A stretch of DNA of 64,000 nucleotides from Arthrobacter sp. ov118 (GTDB taxonomy: Bacteria > Actinomycetota > Actinomycetes > Actinomycetales > Micrococcaceae), in contig NZ_FPAY01000008.1 of assembly GCF_900116495.1 (NCBI RefSeq), forward strand, positions 152,384 through 216,383, read 5' to 3'. Made by a program: the position numbers and the translations under genes. Position 1 is the stretch's first letter. Each line of letters starts with the position of its first letter. Below, piece by piece: positions 45,084-53,251 of this stretch. The notes beneath the pieces are model-generated. The model was given only the letters and a program-made list of their open reading frames with translations, was not told the origin of the DNA and made no database searches.

Positions 45084-45668
45084 TCAGGCGGGCTCGGGCG
45101 CGCGCTGGGCTGCGGCGAGGGAGGCCAGCGTGGATACCAGGAGCCGGCGCTCCACAACCTTGATGCGCTCGTGCAGGGAGTCCTCGGATTCGCCGTCCGC
45201 GATCGCCACGGCCTCCTGCGCAATGATGGGGCCGGTGTCCACCCCGGCGTCGGCCCAGTGCACCGTGCAGCCGGTGACCTTCACGCCGTAGGCCAGGGCA
45301 TCCCGGACCCCGTGGGCGCCGGGGAAGGACGGCAGCAGGGCCGGGTGCGTGTTGAGGTATTTGCCGCCGAACGCGTCGATGAAGTCGGCGCTGACAATCC
45401 GCATGAAGCCCGAGGAAACCACCACATCCGGGTTGAATCCGGCCACGGTTTCGGTCAGCGTGGCGTTCCAGGCGGCCCGGTCCGGGTAGGCCTTGAAGTC
45501 CACCACAAACGTGGGAATGCCGGCGGCGGCGGAGCGCTCCACCCCGAAGGTCCCGGGCCGGTCGGCGCCGACGGCGGCGATCTCGACGTCGAGCGTGCCG
45601 GACGCCACGGCGTCGATCACCGCCTGGAGATTGGAGCCGGTGCCGGAAACTAGGACAACTATGCGCAT
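45084..45668 (-). CDS. purN: Phosphoribosylglycinamide formyltransferase
   Basis: A 194-residue enzyme transferring the formyl group of 10-formyl-THF to GAR in purine synthesis. It has the N-terminal phosphate-binding loop LVSGTGSNLQAVIDA, the catalytic Asn-His block NTHPALLPSFPGAHGVRDAL and HWADAGVDTGPIIAQEAV with the catalytic Asp. The length is normal. With purH, folD, glyA and purU it makes this window rich in formyl-folate enzymes. perM lies further upstream in the same direction. Confidence 0.96.
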   Translation of the reverse strand: MRIVVLVSGTGSNLQAVIDAVASGTLDVEIAAVGADRPGTFGVERSAAAGIPTFVVDFKAYPDRAAWNATLTETVAGFNPDVVVSSGFMRIVSADFIDAFGGKYLNTHPALLPSFPGAHGVRDALAYGVKVTGCTVHWADAGVDTGPIIAQEAVAIADGESEDSLHERIKVVERRLLVSTLASLAAAQRAPEPA

Positions 45669-45707
45669 GGTCCTAGCTTATGGGGCCGCTCGCGTAGGCT
45701 GGAAAAC

Positions 45708-46139
45708 ATGAATTCCCCCACGGACTCCGGCGGCGGCGAGCCTGACCGGCATCCGCGCGGCACGACCGGCAAGGCCTCCCCGCAGCTGACCCACACCCTG
45801 TTCCGGCTGTTTGTCGTCGCGGTCCTGGCCTCGTTCTTCGTCTTCCAGCTCGACGTCGGCTACCTGTGGCTGACCGCCCTCCTCACCGTGGCCGGGATGG
45901 TGCTGGGCATCATGCTGCTGATCCGGGCGGTGAAATACAAGGCACCGCGGCTGGTCCTGTACGGCACGCTGTCCGGGCTGGTGGTCTCAGCGGTGATGCT
46001 GCTGGTGATCCTGGCCTCGTCACTGTTCTTCAACCAGATCCGCGACTACCAGCAGTGCGTCCGCCACGCCCTGACCCAGCAGGCCACGTCGGCATGCCAG
46101 ACTCAGCTCCAGAACTCCCTGCCCACGCAGCTGCGCTAG
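45708..46139 (+). CDS. Small integral membrane protein, unknown
   Basis: A 143-residue protein with a polar N-terminus of 30 residues, three hydrophobic helices (LFVVAVLASFFVFQ, LWLTALLTVAGMVLGIMLLI and a strongly hydrophobic LVVSAVMLLVILASSLFF) and a short outer C-terminus holding two Cys (QQCVRH, SACQTQ) that may pair. I do not recognise the family. It lies divergently from purN and faces perM, within a cluster that is otherwise purN-perM in related bacteria. Confidence 0.7.
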   Translation: MNSPTDSGGGEPDRHPRGTTGKASPQLTHTLFRLFVVAVLASFFVFQLDVGYLWLTALLTVAGMVLGIMLLIRAVKYKAPRLVLYGTLSGLVVSAVMLLVILASSLFFNQIRDYQQCVRHALTQQATSACQTQLQNSLPTQLR

Positions 46140-46180
46140 TCCAACAGCCGCGTTAGTCCAACAGCCGCGTTAGCGGCTGT
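46137..46180. repeat. 17-bp tandem duplication and hairpin between two gene ends
   Basis: TAGTCCAACAGCCGCGT occurs twice (46137-46153, 46154-46170), and CAACAGCCGC is complementary to the GCGGCTGTTG that starts at 46173. The block covers the stop codons of both convergent genes and can fold as a hairpin. Confidence 0.8.
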
Positions 46181-47492
46181 TGTTGACCGCTTCGAGGTCC
46201 GCCTCGCGCAGCTTCTGCTGGCGTTCCAGCCAGGGGCCGGCCGCGTAGCCGATCACGACGCCGATCCCCACCTCCGCCGCCACGAACAGTGCCGTGCGGA
46301 GCGGGTCGGGGCCGATCTGCGTCAGCCTCCCGATCCCGGCCGAACCGCGGGCAAGCCAGGCGAGGCCCGCCGCGAGCAGCCCCGCGATGGAGCCGATCAC
46401 CGCACCCAGCACGAGGGTGGACGCCGCGGCCGTGAACCAGCGGGCCCGGATCTTGATGGACAGCCATTCGTCGAAGTGGTTCTCGCCTTCGCGCAGGAAC
46501 CACCAGCCGGCCAGCGCCCCGGCGAGCGCCGGCACCACGAGGGCCACGAAACCGAAGCCGAGCGAGCCGGACGGCAGCGCGGCCAACACGGGAATGGACG
46601 GCAGCGGCCCGACGGCGGTCCCCAGCGGGCCGGCCACCGAACCGACGCCCAGGTCGAACCCCGCACCGGAGATCCAGGCCAGGGCAAACACTAGAAGGTT
46701 GGGCAGGAAGCCCAGCTGCACAATGGTGAGGACACCGCCGCCCATGGCGCCGGCGTCGAGCCCTTCATAGACGGCGACTATAAGGTTCCAGTGGATGAAG
46801 AGGTCGACGGCGAGCAGCGCCGCGGACATCGCCAGGCTCGCCACCAGCGCCACCCAGCCGGCCTTGATGGCCGAGCCCAGGTAGGAGCCGGCCCAGCGCG
46901 AATGCTGGCTGGTCTTCGACAGCCAGGCCACAGCATCGACGCCGATCAGCCGGCTCCAGGATCCGGCCTCACGGCGCGCACCCACCACCATGCCGAGCCC
47001 GAACGGGATGAGCGGAATGAACGCGGCGGACCAGAGGCCGATGCCGACGTCGGACGTGCGGCACACGAAGCCCGTGGCCAGGCCGAAGCCGGCGTACGCC
47101 AGCCACGATCCCAGCAGCGGCTGCCAGAGCTGGTCGGTGTAGGAGGCGCGGGCGAGCTGGCGTCCCGCACGCCAGGCCAGCAGGAACGGGATGAGGGCCA
47201 GCCCCAGGGGAATGAGTGAGAGCGTCCCGGATTCCGGCTGCGCAGCGGACCCGGCGCCGGCGGTGTCCAGCAGCAGGGGCACGCCGTGGATCAGCAGCCA
47301 GGCCTGGCCGGCCAGGCGCGCCAGGACATCGAGCCCGTTGTTGTGGAATCCCGCCGTGGCCCAGACTGCGACGATCGGCACGGCCACGGCGAGGGCGGAG
47401 ATGACGGCGGCCTGGGCGGACTCGAGGGCGCCCTGCAGCCACAGGGGCATGGGAAGGCCACGTTGTCCGGTCTGATCAGCGCGCAGTTTCAT
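46170..47492 (-). CDS. perM: PerM/DUF6350-type integral membrane protein
   Basis: About 440 residues with at least eight hydrophobic segments. Its place beside purN, with purH beyond, mirrors the Rv0955(perM)-Rv0956(purN)-Rv0957(purH) order of Mycobacterium tuberculosis, where PerM is linked to cell division and persistence. Segments such as GAMGGGVLTIVQLGFLPNLLVFALAW and SGAGFDLGVGSVAGPLG look like the conserved core of the family. The assignment rests mostly on synteny and topology. The start is uncertain: ATG 47492 (MKLRADQTG), or 47510, or 47543. Confidence 0.75.
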   Translation of the reverse strand: MKLRADQTGQRGLPMPLWLQGALESAQAAVISALAVAVPIVAVWATAGFHNNGLDVLARLAGQAWLLIHGVPLLLDTAGAGSAAQPESGTLSLIPLGLALIPFLLAWRAGRQLARASYTDQLWQPLLGSWLAYAGFGLATGFVCRTSDVGIGLWSAAFIPLIPFGLGMVVGARREAGSWSRLIGVDAVAWLSKTSQHSRWAGSYLGSAIKAGWVALVASLAMSAALLAVDLFIHWNLIVAVYEGLDAGAMGGGVLTIVQLGFLPNLLVFALAWISGAGFDLGVGSVAGPLGTAVGPLPSIPVLAALPSGSLGFGFVALVVPALAGALAGWWFLREGENHFDEWLSIKIRARWFTAAASTLVLGAVIGSIAGLLAAGLAWLARGSAGIGRLTQIGPDPLRTALFVAAEVGIGVVIGYAAGPWLERQQKLREADLEAVNNSR

Positions 47493-47674
47493 CGAGATCC
47501 ATGGTGCCATGTGCCCGGCATCCCGCCGGTTTCCGACAGGCACAACGCGCGGATCCGCGAAATCCGGCTATTCCGCCCCCGGCGGCCGGCCTCACCGCTA
47601 CCCAGCCCGCCGGAGCTTTTTCCATACCCCGGTCGTAAAATTAAATGTCCGCATTCAGTGGTTGGAGGCAGAAC

Positions 47675-48157
47675 ATGACTACCGCATCCCCCCATGCACA
47701 CGGCGTTCATTTTGGTCGGACAGATGTACAGAACGTTGGCATGGGTGTAGGTATCGTCCTTATCATCGTGGGCATCCTCGGGTTCATCCCCGGCATCACC
47801 ACGAACTACAGCGAGCTAAGGTTCTTCGGGCCTGATTCCCAGGCTCTGTTCCTGAACCTGTTCCAGGTATCGATGTTGCTGAACATTGTTCAGGTCGCGA
47901 TCGGCGCGGCTGGTCTGAGCATGTCCCGTACCGCCCTGGGCGCCCGGAACTTCCTCATGGGCTCCGGCCTGCTGTACATCATCCTTAGCATTTACGGGCT
48001 CATCGTCGGTGTGGATTCGGCGGCCAACTTCCTGTCGCTGAATACCGCAGACAACTGGGCGTTCATGATCATGGGCATTGTCATGGCCGGCGCGGGCTGG
48101 CTGATGACAAGGCACCTAGAAGACTCAGAGACCCGGTCATCAACCCCCGGGACATAG
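47675..48157 (+). CDS. DUF4383-like four-helix membrane protein
   Basis: A 160-residue protein with four hydrophobic helices: GVGIVLIIVGILGFIPGI, LLNIVQVAIGAAGLSMS, FLMGSGLLYIILSIYGLIVG and AFMIMGIVMAGAGWLM. The NxxQV motif at the second helix and the FIPGITTNYSEL loop fit the DUF4383 family common in actinobacteria, of unknown function. ATG 47675 follows TTGGAGG by seven bases. It is monocistronic, with a terminator hairpin after it. Confidence 0.75.
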   Translation: MTTASPHAHGVHFGRTDVQNVGMGVGIVLIIVGILGFIPGITTNYSELRFFGPDSQALFLNLFQVSMLLNIVQVAIGAAGLSMSRTALGARNFLMGSGLLYIILSIYGLIVGVDSAANFLSLNTADNWAFMIMGIVMAGAGWLMTRHLEDSETRSSTPGT

Positions 48158-48218
48158 GGAGCCGCGAATGAGTAACGTTTCATAGCATTCTGAAAATTCG
48201 TACTACCTGCTGGTGCAG

Positions 48219-48259
48219 TGGTTTAGCGGCAACGCGGCGGCTGCACCAGCTTTCCTTTT
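48219..48259 (+). terminator. Rho-independent terminator
   Basis: GCTGGTGCAG and CTGCACCAGC form a perfect 10-bp stem (22-base loop), followed by TTTCCTTTT, 61 bases after the DUF4383 gene. Confidence 0.8.
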
Positions 48260-48324
48260 GCCCGGCGTCCGCGCTGGACTTCTTCACGTGGGGCAAGACC
48301 GTCTACACGGGTGTGTAGTCTTCC

Positions 48325-48642
48325 ATGACGTACGTGATCGCGCAGCCCTGCGTGGATGTGAAGGACAAGGCCTGCATCGACGAATGCCCGGTGGACTGCA
48401 TCTACGAGGGCGAACGCTCGCTCTACATCCACCCGGCCGAGTGCGTGGACTGCGGCGCCTGCGATCCGGTAGGCCCGGTCGAGGCCATCTACTACTCGGA
48501 CGACGTCCCGGACGAATGGGCTGACTACGTGCGCGCCAACGTGGAGTTCTTCGACGAGCTCGGCTCGCCGCAGGGCGCCTCCGCCCTGGGAAACTTGCCC
48601 CGCGACCATCCCGTAGTAGTGGGGGCGCCGCCGGCCGTCTGA
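48325..48642 (+). CDS. fdxA: Ferredoxin FdxA with a Cys-to-Gly change
   Basis: A 105-residue seven-iron type ferredoxin, a soluble electron carrier. C9, C17 and C21 lie in the first motif (PCVDVKDKACIDECPVDC) and C40, C43, C46 in ECVDCGAC. The next ligand, normally Cys in PVCPVEAI, is Gly50 here (GGC at 48472-48474). In 7Fe ferredoxins that Cys, with C9 and C17, holds the [3Fe-4S] cluster, so this protein may keep only the [4Fe-4S] centre. All else, including the DVPDEWADYV segment, is canonical. A one-base sequencing error (T to G) is possible. Confidence 0.92.
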   Translation: MTYVIAQPCVDVKDKACIDECPVDCIYEGERSLYIHPAECVDCGACDPVGPVEAIYYSDDVPDEWADYVRANVEFFDELGSPQGASALGNLPRDHPVVVGAPPAV

Positions 48643-48782
48643 TCACACTTCCTTTGGCCCTTGACGGCGGGTGGCCAGCTGAGGACTATCTCAAGGGTCA
48701 GGATTGTGCGCGGCCAGAAGGAGGGTTGGCCGGGGGCATCCTGCTCCCCGACTGCCTGCCCCAGCTGCAAGAAGGAACCGCC

Positions 48783-49991
48783 ATGTCGGTGGCCTGGATC
48801 CGCGCCTCAACCCTCCGCTTCACGGCCGCAGTTGCCGCCGTCGTACTCACTGCGGCCCTGGGCGGATGCAGTCCCGGGCCGCGACCGCCGGCGCAGCCGC
48901 CGTCGTCCGAGCCCGGTTACCGGACCCAGCTGGAAGAGTTCAGCAGGAGAATGCTCGACGACGGCGCCCCCGCGGTACTCATCCAGGTCCGGGTCGGCGG
49001 GGACGAATGGTCCTTAGCCCACGGGGTGCGCGATCTGGAAAGCCGTTCCGGCGCCGACGTAACGGACCCCGTCCATATCGGGGGCATCACCAAGTCCATG
49101 GTGGCGGTGTCGGTGCTCAAACTCGTGGAGGAAGGCCGGCTCCAGCTGGAGGCGCCGGTCAGCACCTACCTGCCGGAGTTTGACCGGGTCATGCACCCGC
49201 CCGGACCTGTGACCGTCCGCCAGTTGCTGCAGCACCGCTCCGGCATGCCCTCGGTCAACGGGCCCCTGTTCGATCCTGCCACCGTGCGGCAGGCCCTGAC
49301 CACCAGGGTAAGCCTGGCCGAGCTGCTGGCCATGGCGGGCCGGATATCCTGGCAGGCGAAGCTGGCCCAGGGATTTGCGTACTCCAACTCGAACTACATT
49401 GCCCTGGCCCTGATCGTCGAACGCCTGCGGGGCCGGCCGATCGGAGAGGTGATCCGCGCCGACATCATTGAGCCGCTCGGATTGACCAGGACCCTGATGA
49501 CGGCGGCCGGGCCCCGGCCGCCGGATTTGGTCCACGGCTACATCACCTTGGACAACAAACGACTCGACGTCAGCTACCCGGCGGCCCAAATCGACAACGC
49601 CGCCGTCGGCATGGTGTCCTCCGTGGCGGACGTGAACGCTTTCTACCGCGCCTTGCTGCAGAACCGGCTGCTCAAGCCTGACACGATCACGCAGATGGAA
49701 AGCCCGCTCTACGCCAGGTACGCGCTCGGCATCGTCCGCTGGAACGACCTCTGCACCAACGACTTCTACTACGGTCATCCCGGCGAGGTGCCCGGCTATG
49801 GCACCATCTCCATGTCCAGCGCCGACGGCAGCCGGCAGCTCACCATTGCCGTGGCCTACCCGCCGGAACCGCTGGAGGTCCAGACCACCCGCATCCTGCT
49901 GGCAATGCAAGCCGTCGCAGAGGACACCCTCAACGCCACCTGCCCAGCCGGGTCGACGCAGCTTGTACAGGCCGCGGACCGGGCGGGCTGA
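48783..49991 (+). CDS. Class C beta-lactamase-like lipoprotein lacking the SxxK serine
   Basis: A 402-residue predicted lipoprotein (lipobox LGGC, Cys29) of the serine hydrolase/penicillin-binding family. The YSNSNYIALALI motif and the HPGEVPGYG region near the end are present, but the motif that should read SxxK is G101-I-T-K in VHIGGITKSM (codon GGC at 49083-49085). Without the nucleophile it should not acylate substrates, so it may be a pseudoenzyme or binding protein. The N-terminal linker is Pro-rich. ATG 48783 follows AAGGA; the frame upstream to 48654 is not needed. Confidence 0.85.
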   Translation: MSVAWIRASTLRFTAAVAAVVLTAALGGCSPGPRPPAQPPSSEPGYRTQLEEFSRRMLDDGAPAVLIQVRVGGDEWSLAHGVRDLESRSGADVTDPVHIGGITKSMVAVSVLKLVEEGRLQLEAPVSTYLPEFDRVMHPPGPVTVRQLLQHRSGMPSVNGPLFDPATVRQALTTRVSLAELLAMAGRISWQAKLAQGFAYSNSNYIALALIVERLRGRPIGEVIRADIIEPLGLTRTLMTAAGPRPPDLVHGYITLDNKRLDVSYPAAQIDNAAVGMVSSVADVNAFYRALLQNRLLKPDTITQMESPLYARYALGIVRWNDLCTNDFYYGHPGEVPGYGTISMSSADGSRQLTIAVAYPPEPLEVQTTRILLAMQAVAEDTLNATCPAGSTQLVQAADRAG

Positions 49992-50003
49992 AGGTGCGGA
50001 GTG

Positions 50004-50192
50004 CTAGAGGCGCACTTGGGAGTACGGCAGGCTTGGGAGGTTGCCCGCCGTCCAGGGCCGTTCCGTGGGCTCGAGCGGAATCCGCCCGTGCCCGTCCCGC
50101 CAGATGAGGACAAACGTGCCAACGATCGCCAGCAGTGAGACTGCGGCGAAGAAGAGCAAGAAGACGACGATGGGGTCGATGGATCCAAGCAT
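50004..50192 (-). CDS. Small single-helix membrane protein, 62 residues
   Basis: MLGSIDPIVVFLLFF leads into one long transmembrane helix ending near residue 27, followed by a polar cytoplasmic tail (IWRDGHGRIPLEPTERPW). I do not recognise it. The start at 50192 is preferred over the upstream frame (to 50321), which has atypical composition and would approach the divergent endonuclease gene. GAGGTG precedes the start. Confidence 0.6.
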   Translation of the reverse strand: MLGSIDPIVVFLLFFAAVSLLAIVGTFVLIWRDGHGRIPLEPTERPWTAGNLPSLPYSQVRL

Positions 50193-50350
50193 TTCCCGAA
50201 CACCTCTAACTCCAATTTTACCGCCGCAGGGTTCTCTTGGCCCCGCGGAACAGCGCCTCGGCACCGCGCGAAAGTCCGGGATTGCACCCCCGATGCCAGC
50301 GAGCCAAAACGCCAGACACACGGCCTCGCGGACACTGGGAGAATGGGCAC

Positions 50351-51367
50351 ATGACAGCCATCATCCTCGTCTGGAACCCCGACGAATGGAACGAGTGGAC
50401 CTACCCGGCAGTCCTGGAAGAAGTCGCCGAAAAAGGCTGGTACTTGGCCAGCTGGGAGATCAGCGACCAGGCCGCGGGCGGCCAGGACGCTGGCCATCAG
50501 ACCCCGGGCGGCCAGAGCGCCGGCAACCCGGCCGCTGCCTCCGGCGCGGAGGCGTGGCTCGTGCTCCAGGGCCGCCACGGGCGCGGGCTGATCGGTCACG
50601 GCGTGATCGTCTCGGAGCGACCGGCGCCCCGGTGGCAAACACCCACCGCGCAAGCACCAAGCCCCCAAACACCCACCGCGCAAGCACCAAGCCCGCAAAC
50701 ACCCGGCGCGCAAGCACCGGCGACCCAGGACGCTGGGAGCCACGTGCCGCCGGGTGCCCCGCTGTACGTCCGCGTAGCCTTCGATGCCCTCCTGCGGACC
50801 GGCGACCAGATCCCGCCCGGCGTCCTGACGGAGGCCGTGCCCGGCATCGGCTGGGAGGCGCTGCACGGCTCCGGGCTGGCGATTGACCCGGCCGACGAAG
50901 CGCTCCTGCGGGGGCTCTGGAGCGAATTCGGCCCGCAGCCGGCTGACCCCACCCAGCCGGTGCCCGGCACCGTCCCGGCGGCAGAGGTCAGCCGGGTTGA
51001 GGTGAACCGGTATGAGCACAGTCCGGACGCGCGGCGGATCTGCATTGCCCATCACGGGACCAGTTGTGCCGCGTGCGGGTTCTCGTTTGAAATCGCCTAC
51101 GGGGACCTCGGCAGGGACTTCATTCCGGTCCATCATCTGGTCCCGGTGTCGCAGCTGGACAGCAACTACGTGCTCGATCCCGTCACGGATCTGGTGCCGC
51201 TGTGCGCCAACTGCCACGCCATGGCGCACCACGCCGTCGGGACGCCGCGCAGCGTCGCCGAGTTGCGCCGGATCATGGCCGCCGCGGGGTTCCTGGCCGG
51301 ACAGGAGGTCACCCCGGAGCAGCTCCAGGCCCAGCGGGACGCCAGGCGGATCCTTAACCAGCAGTAA
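50351..51367 (+). CDS. Putative EVE-HNH modification-dependent endonuclease
   Basis: A 338-residue protein in two parts. The N-terminal 190 residues read like an EVE/PUA-type base-recognition domain (ILVWNPDEWNEW, WLVLQGRHGRGLIGHG, YVRVAFDALL, LHGSGLAI, LRGLWSEF), split by a low-complexity linker. The C-terminal part is an HNH nuclease: paired Cys in SCAACGF (C239, C242), the catalytic IPVHHLVPVSQL and DLVPLCANCHAMAHH (C285, C288). EVE-HNH enzymes are known to cut DNA with modified cytosine. The linker (residues 97-124) comes from a 30-bp DNA tandem repeat. Domain reading is by eye. Confidence 0.75.
   Translation: MTAIILVWNPDEWNEWTYPAVLEEVAEKGWYLASWEISDQAAGGQDAGHQTPGGQSAGNPAAASGAEAWLVLQGRHGRGLIGHGVIVSERPAPRWQTPTAQAPSPQTPTAQAPSPQTPGAQAPATQDAGSHVPPGAPLYVRVAFDALLRTGDQIPPGVLTEAVPGIGWEALHGSGLAIDPADEALLRGLWSEFGPQPADPTQPVPGTVPAAEVSRVEVNRYEHSPDARRICIAHHGTSCAACGFSFEIAYGDLGRDFIPVHHLVPVSQLDSNYVLDPVTDLVPLCANCHAMAHHAVGTPRSVAELRRIMAAAGFLAGQEVTPEQLQAQRDARRILNQQ
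50641..50718 (+). repeat. 30-bp tandem repeat within the endonuclease gene
   Basis: Two full units (50641-50670, 50671-50700) differing by one base, and a partial third. It encodes TPTAQAPSPQ units, an in-frame linker of variable length. Confidence 0.9.
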
Positions 51368-51425
51368 AAAGCTCCACAGCACGACAGGCAGTCACAGGCC
51401 TAATGTAGTCACGGCAGCCAGGTCG

Positions 51426-52841
51426 TCAGGCAGAAAATACCTCGCGGAACTTGCCGCTGCGGTCGGGCCGGGGCGGTTCATCCGAAAACCGGACGTCGAC
51501 GCCGTCGGCGCCCTGGGCTGCCAAGAACGCACTGAGACGTTCCGTCACTGCAGCCCGCACTGCCGCCGTCGAGGCATCCGGCCAAAGCTCGAGCCGCACG
51601 GTCAGCTCCCGCATCCCCGTGCGGATCGCCTGGAACCTGCGGACGCCGGCGGTCTCCTCGATCACCGTCCCGAGCGCCAGCGGCAGCACCGTCACCACGG
51701 CCCCGGCGGCGGCACCAAAGGTTAAGACGTCACCGCTGCGGCCTTCGACTCGAAGCGCGGGAAACGGGCTGCCGCAAGCACACGGGGATGCCGCAAACTG
51801 CACGCGGTCGCCCAGGTTGTACCGGATAAGGGGCTGGACCCGGTTGGCCAGGTTGGTGACCAGCACCGTATGGGAGAGTTCCCCGGCCGGGACGGGACGG
51901 AAGTTCTCGTCCACCGGCTCCACGATGTGCCAGTCGGCGTTGACGTGGAACTGCCCCTGTGGGCACTGGCAGGTCAGCGCCGGCGCCTCCGAGGCAAGGT
52001 AGCGCACAGTGGCGCGGCAGCCGAGGGCCGCTTCGATCGCCGTCCCGTTATCGTCCGTCAAGGCCTCCCCCGAAGCGGCCGCCAGGACGGGCTGGATCCT
52101 GAGCCGTCCCGACTTTTGTTCCGCAGCCAGTTGCACCATGGCACTCGGATAGCCGTAGAGCACGGTCGGTTGGAACGCGTTGAGCTCGGCCACGAGTTCC
52201 GGGATCGGCCGGAGCACAGAGAACACCCGGACGCGGCGGGCGATCTGCGGACTGCGGCGCCGCGCCGTTTCAGTCAGCACGACGCCGGCAAAGTGGTCCC
52301 CGTCTGCGATCAGCGCCGCGGCCCGCAGTCCCTGGCGCAGGAAAGCCCGCGCTTCCGCAGCCGTCAGCAGGGTCCGCCGTGCGCGGATCGGAGCCAGGAG
52401 GTTCGCGACCTGCAACGAGTTCCGGTCATGGACCAGGACGGCCGGCTCCCCCGTGGACCCCGACGTCGTCATCACGAGGTACTGCCCGCGGTAGAAGCCG
52501 CCCACGTGCGCGGTGTCCCCGAGGAGGTCTTCCTTCAGTCCGGCGAGCGTAATGTGCGGATCGGTCACCCAGTCATCGAAGTTCGCCATGAGCTCGCGCT
52601 TGCCCACCGGAGGCAGCTCCCCCAAAACCGTGGCCAGATCCGTCACCGGGTCCGTTACCGTCTCCGGGATGTCCCGGTAGAGCCTGCGGTAGAAGGGCGA
52701 GGCGGACCGCGCGTGCTCAACCAGCGCCGCGAGCCGGTCCCGTTGCCGGCGGGCGATCGCGTTTTGACTGGAACGCTCCGCCCGCCAGATGTCCCACGCG
52801 GTCCCGGTCAGCTGTTTCAACCGAGGCGGAGAGTCCCGCAT
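51426..52841 (-). CDS. Adenylate-forming enzyme, phenylacetate-CoA ligase-like
   Basis: A 471-residue member of the ANL superfamily nearest to the PaaK/coenzyme F390 synthetase group. The P-loop is TTSGSTGEPAVLVHD, followed by YGYPSAMVQLA, EAPALTCQCPQGQFHVN, VTNLANRVQPLIRYNLGDRVQF and GRSGDVL, then a small C-terminal domain. Cys in CQCP and CACG may bind zinc, as in this subgroup. The carboxylic acid substrate is unknown, and no carrier protein gene is adjacent. ATG 52841 is chosen because the alternative at 52862 lies inside a large hairpin. Confidence 0.85.
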   Translation of the reverse strand: MRDSPPRLKQLTGTAWDIWRAERSSQNAIARRQRDRLAALVEHARSASPFYRRLYRDIPETVTDPVTDLATVLGELPPVGKRELMANFDDWVTDPHITLAGLKEDLLGDTAHVGGFYRGQYLVMTTSGSTGEPAVLVHDRNSLQVANLLAPIRARRTLLTAAEARAFLRQGLRAAALIADGDHFAGVVLTETARRRSPQIARRVRVFSVLRPIPELVAELNAFQPTVLYGYPSAMVQLAAEQKSGRLRIQPVLAAASGEALTDDNGTAIEAALGCRATVRYLASEAPALTCQCPQGQFHVNADWHIVEPVDENFRPVPAGELSHTVLVTNLANRVQPLIRYNLGDRVQFAASPCACGSPFPALRVEGRSGDVLTFGAAAGAVVTVLPLALGTVIEETAGVRRFQAIRTGMRELTVRLELWPDASTAAVRAAVTERLSAFLAAQGADGVDVRFSDEPPRPDRSGKFREVFSA

Positions 52842-52857
52842 CGCCCACCAACCTTTC

Positions 52858-52924
52858 AGCAACGCGGGGTCAGATCGCGCCCATCCAGCGCTCCGGAATG
52901 GGCGCGTAATGACCCCGCGTTGCT
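52858..52924. repeat. 67-bp near-perfect palindrome upstream of the ligase gene
   Basis: AGCAACGCGGGGTCA (52858-52872) is the exact complement of 52910-52924. Inside, CGCGCCCAT pairs with ATGGGCGCG, leaving a 13-base loop. It starts 16 bases ahead of the ligase start. It is not followed by a T-tract. Confidence 0.88.
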
Positions 52925-53251
52925 ATTCACGGGCGCCGTCGTCGGGCTGCCCGCCCTTCCGCGGCGGCACCACTTCCGCGCTGGCACCTCTTGCGCGCTG
53001 GCAAGGTCAGCCGCGCTCGCACGCCCTCCCACGTTGGCACGCCGGCGGCCGCCCCGACAGGGGCTTTCGGCACCCGGGCAGGCCCGGCATCGGCGAATTG
53101 CTGGACTTCCAAGCATGTAGGACCCCAGACTGTGTACAACGGTTGCCTGGTGGTGTTCCAATTCCCGCCTCCGGTCCGGCCGGGGACTGCCAGCAGCATC
53201 GTTTGGGGCTTTGCTTAATACCTTTTCCACCGCCGTGAAAGGACCTGGTTA
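52925..53251. other. Intergenic region before flotillin
   Basis: About 330 bases with no plausible gene; its frames are short and Arg/Ala-rich. Apart from the flotillin ribosome binding site (AAAGGA at about 53237) and inverted GC stretches around 53040, nothing stands out. It presumably contains the flotillin promoter. Confidence 0.6.

Noticed and set aside
48200..48260. Possible tRNA before the ferredoxin gene
   Set aside because: The palindromic CTGCACCAGC region resembles an acceptor stem at first sight, but there are no D, anticodon or T arms; it is a terminator with a T-rich tail.
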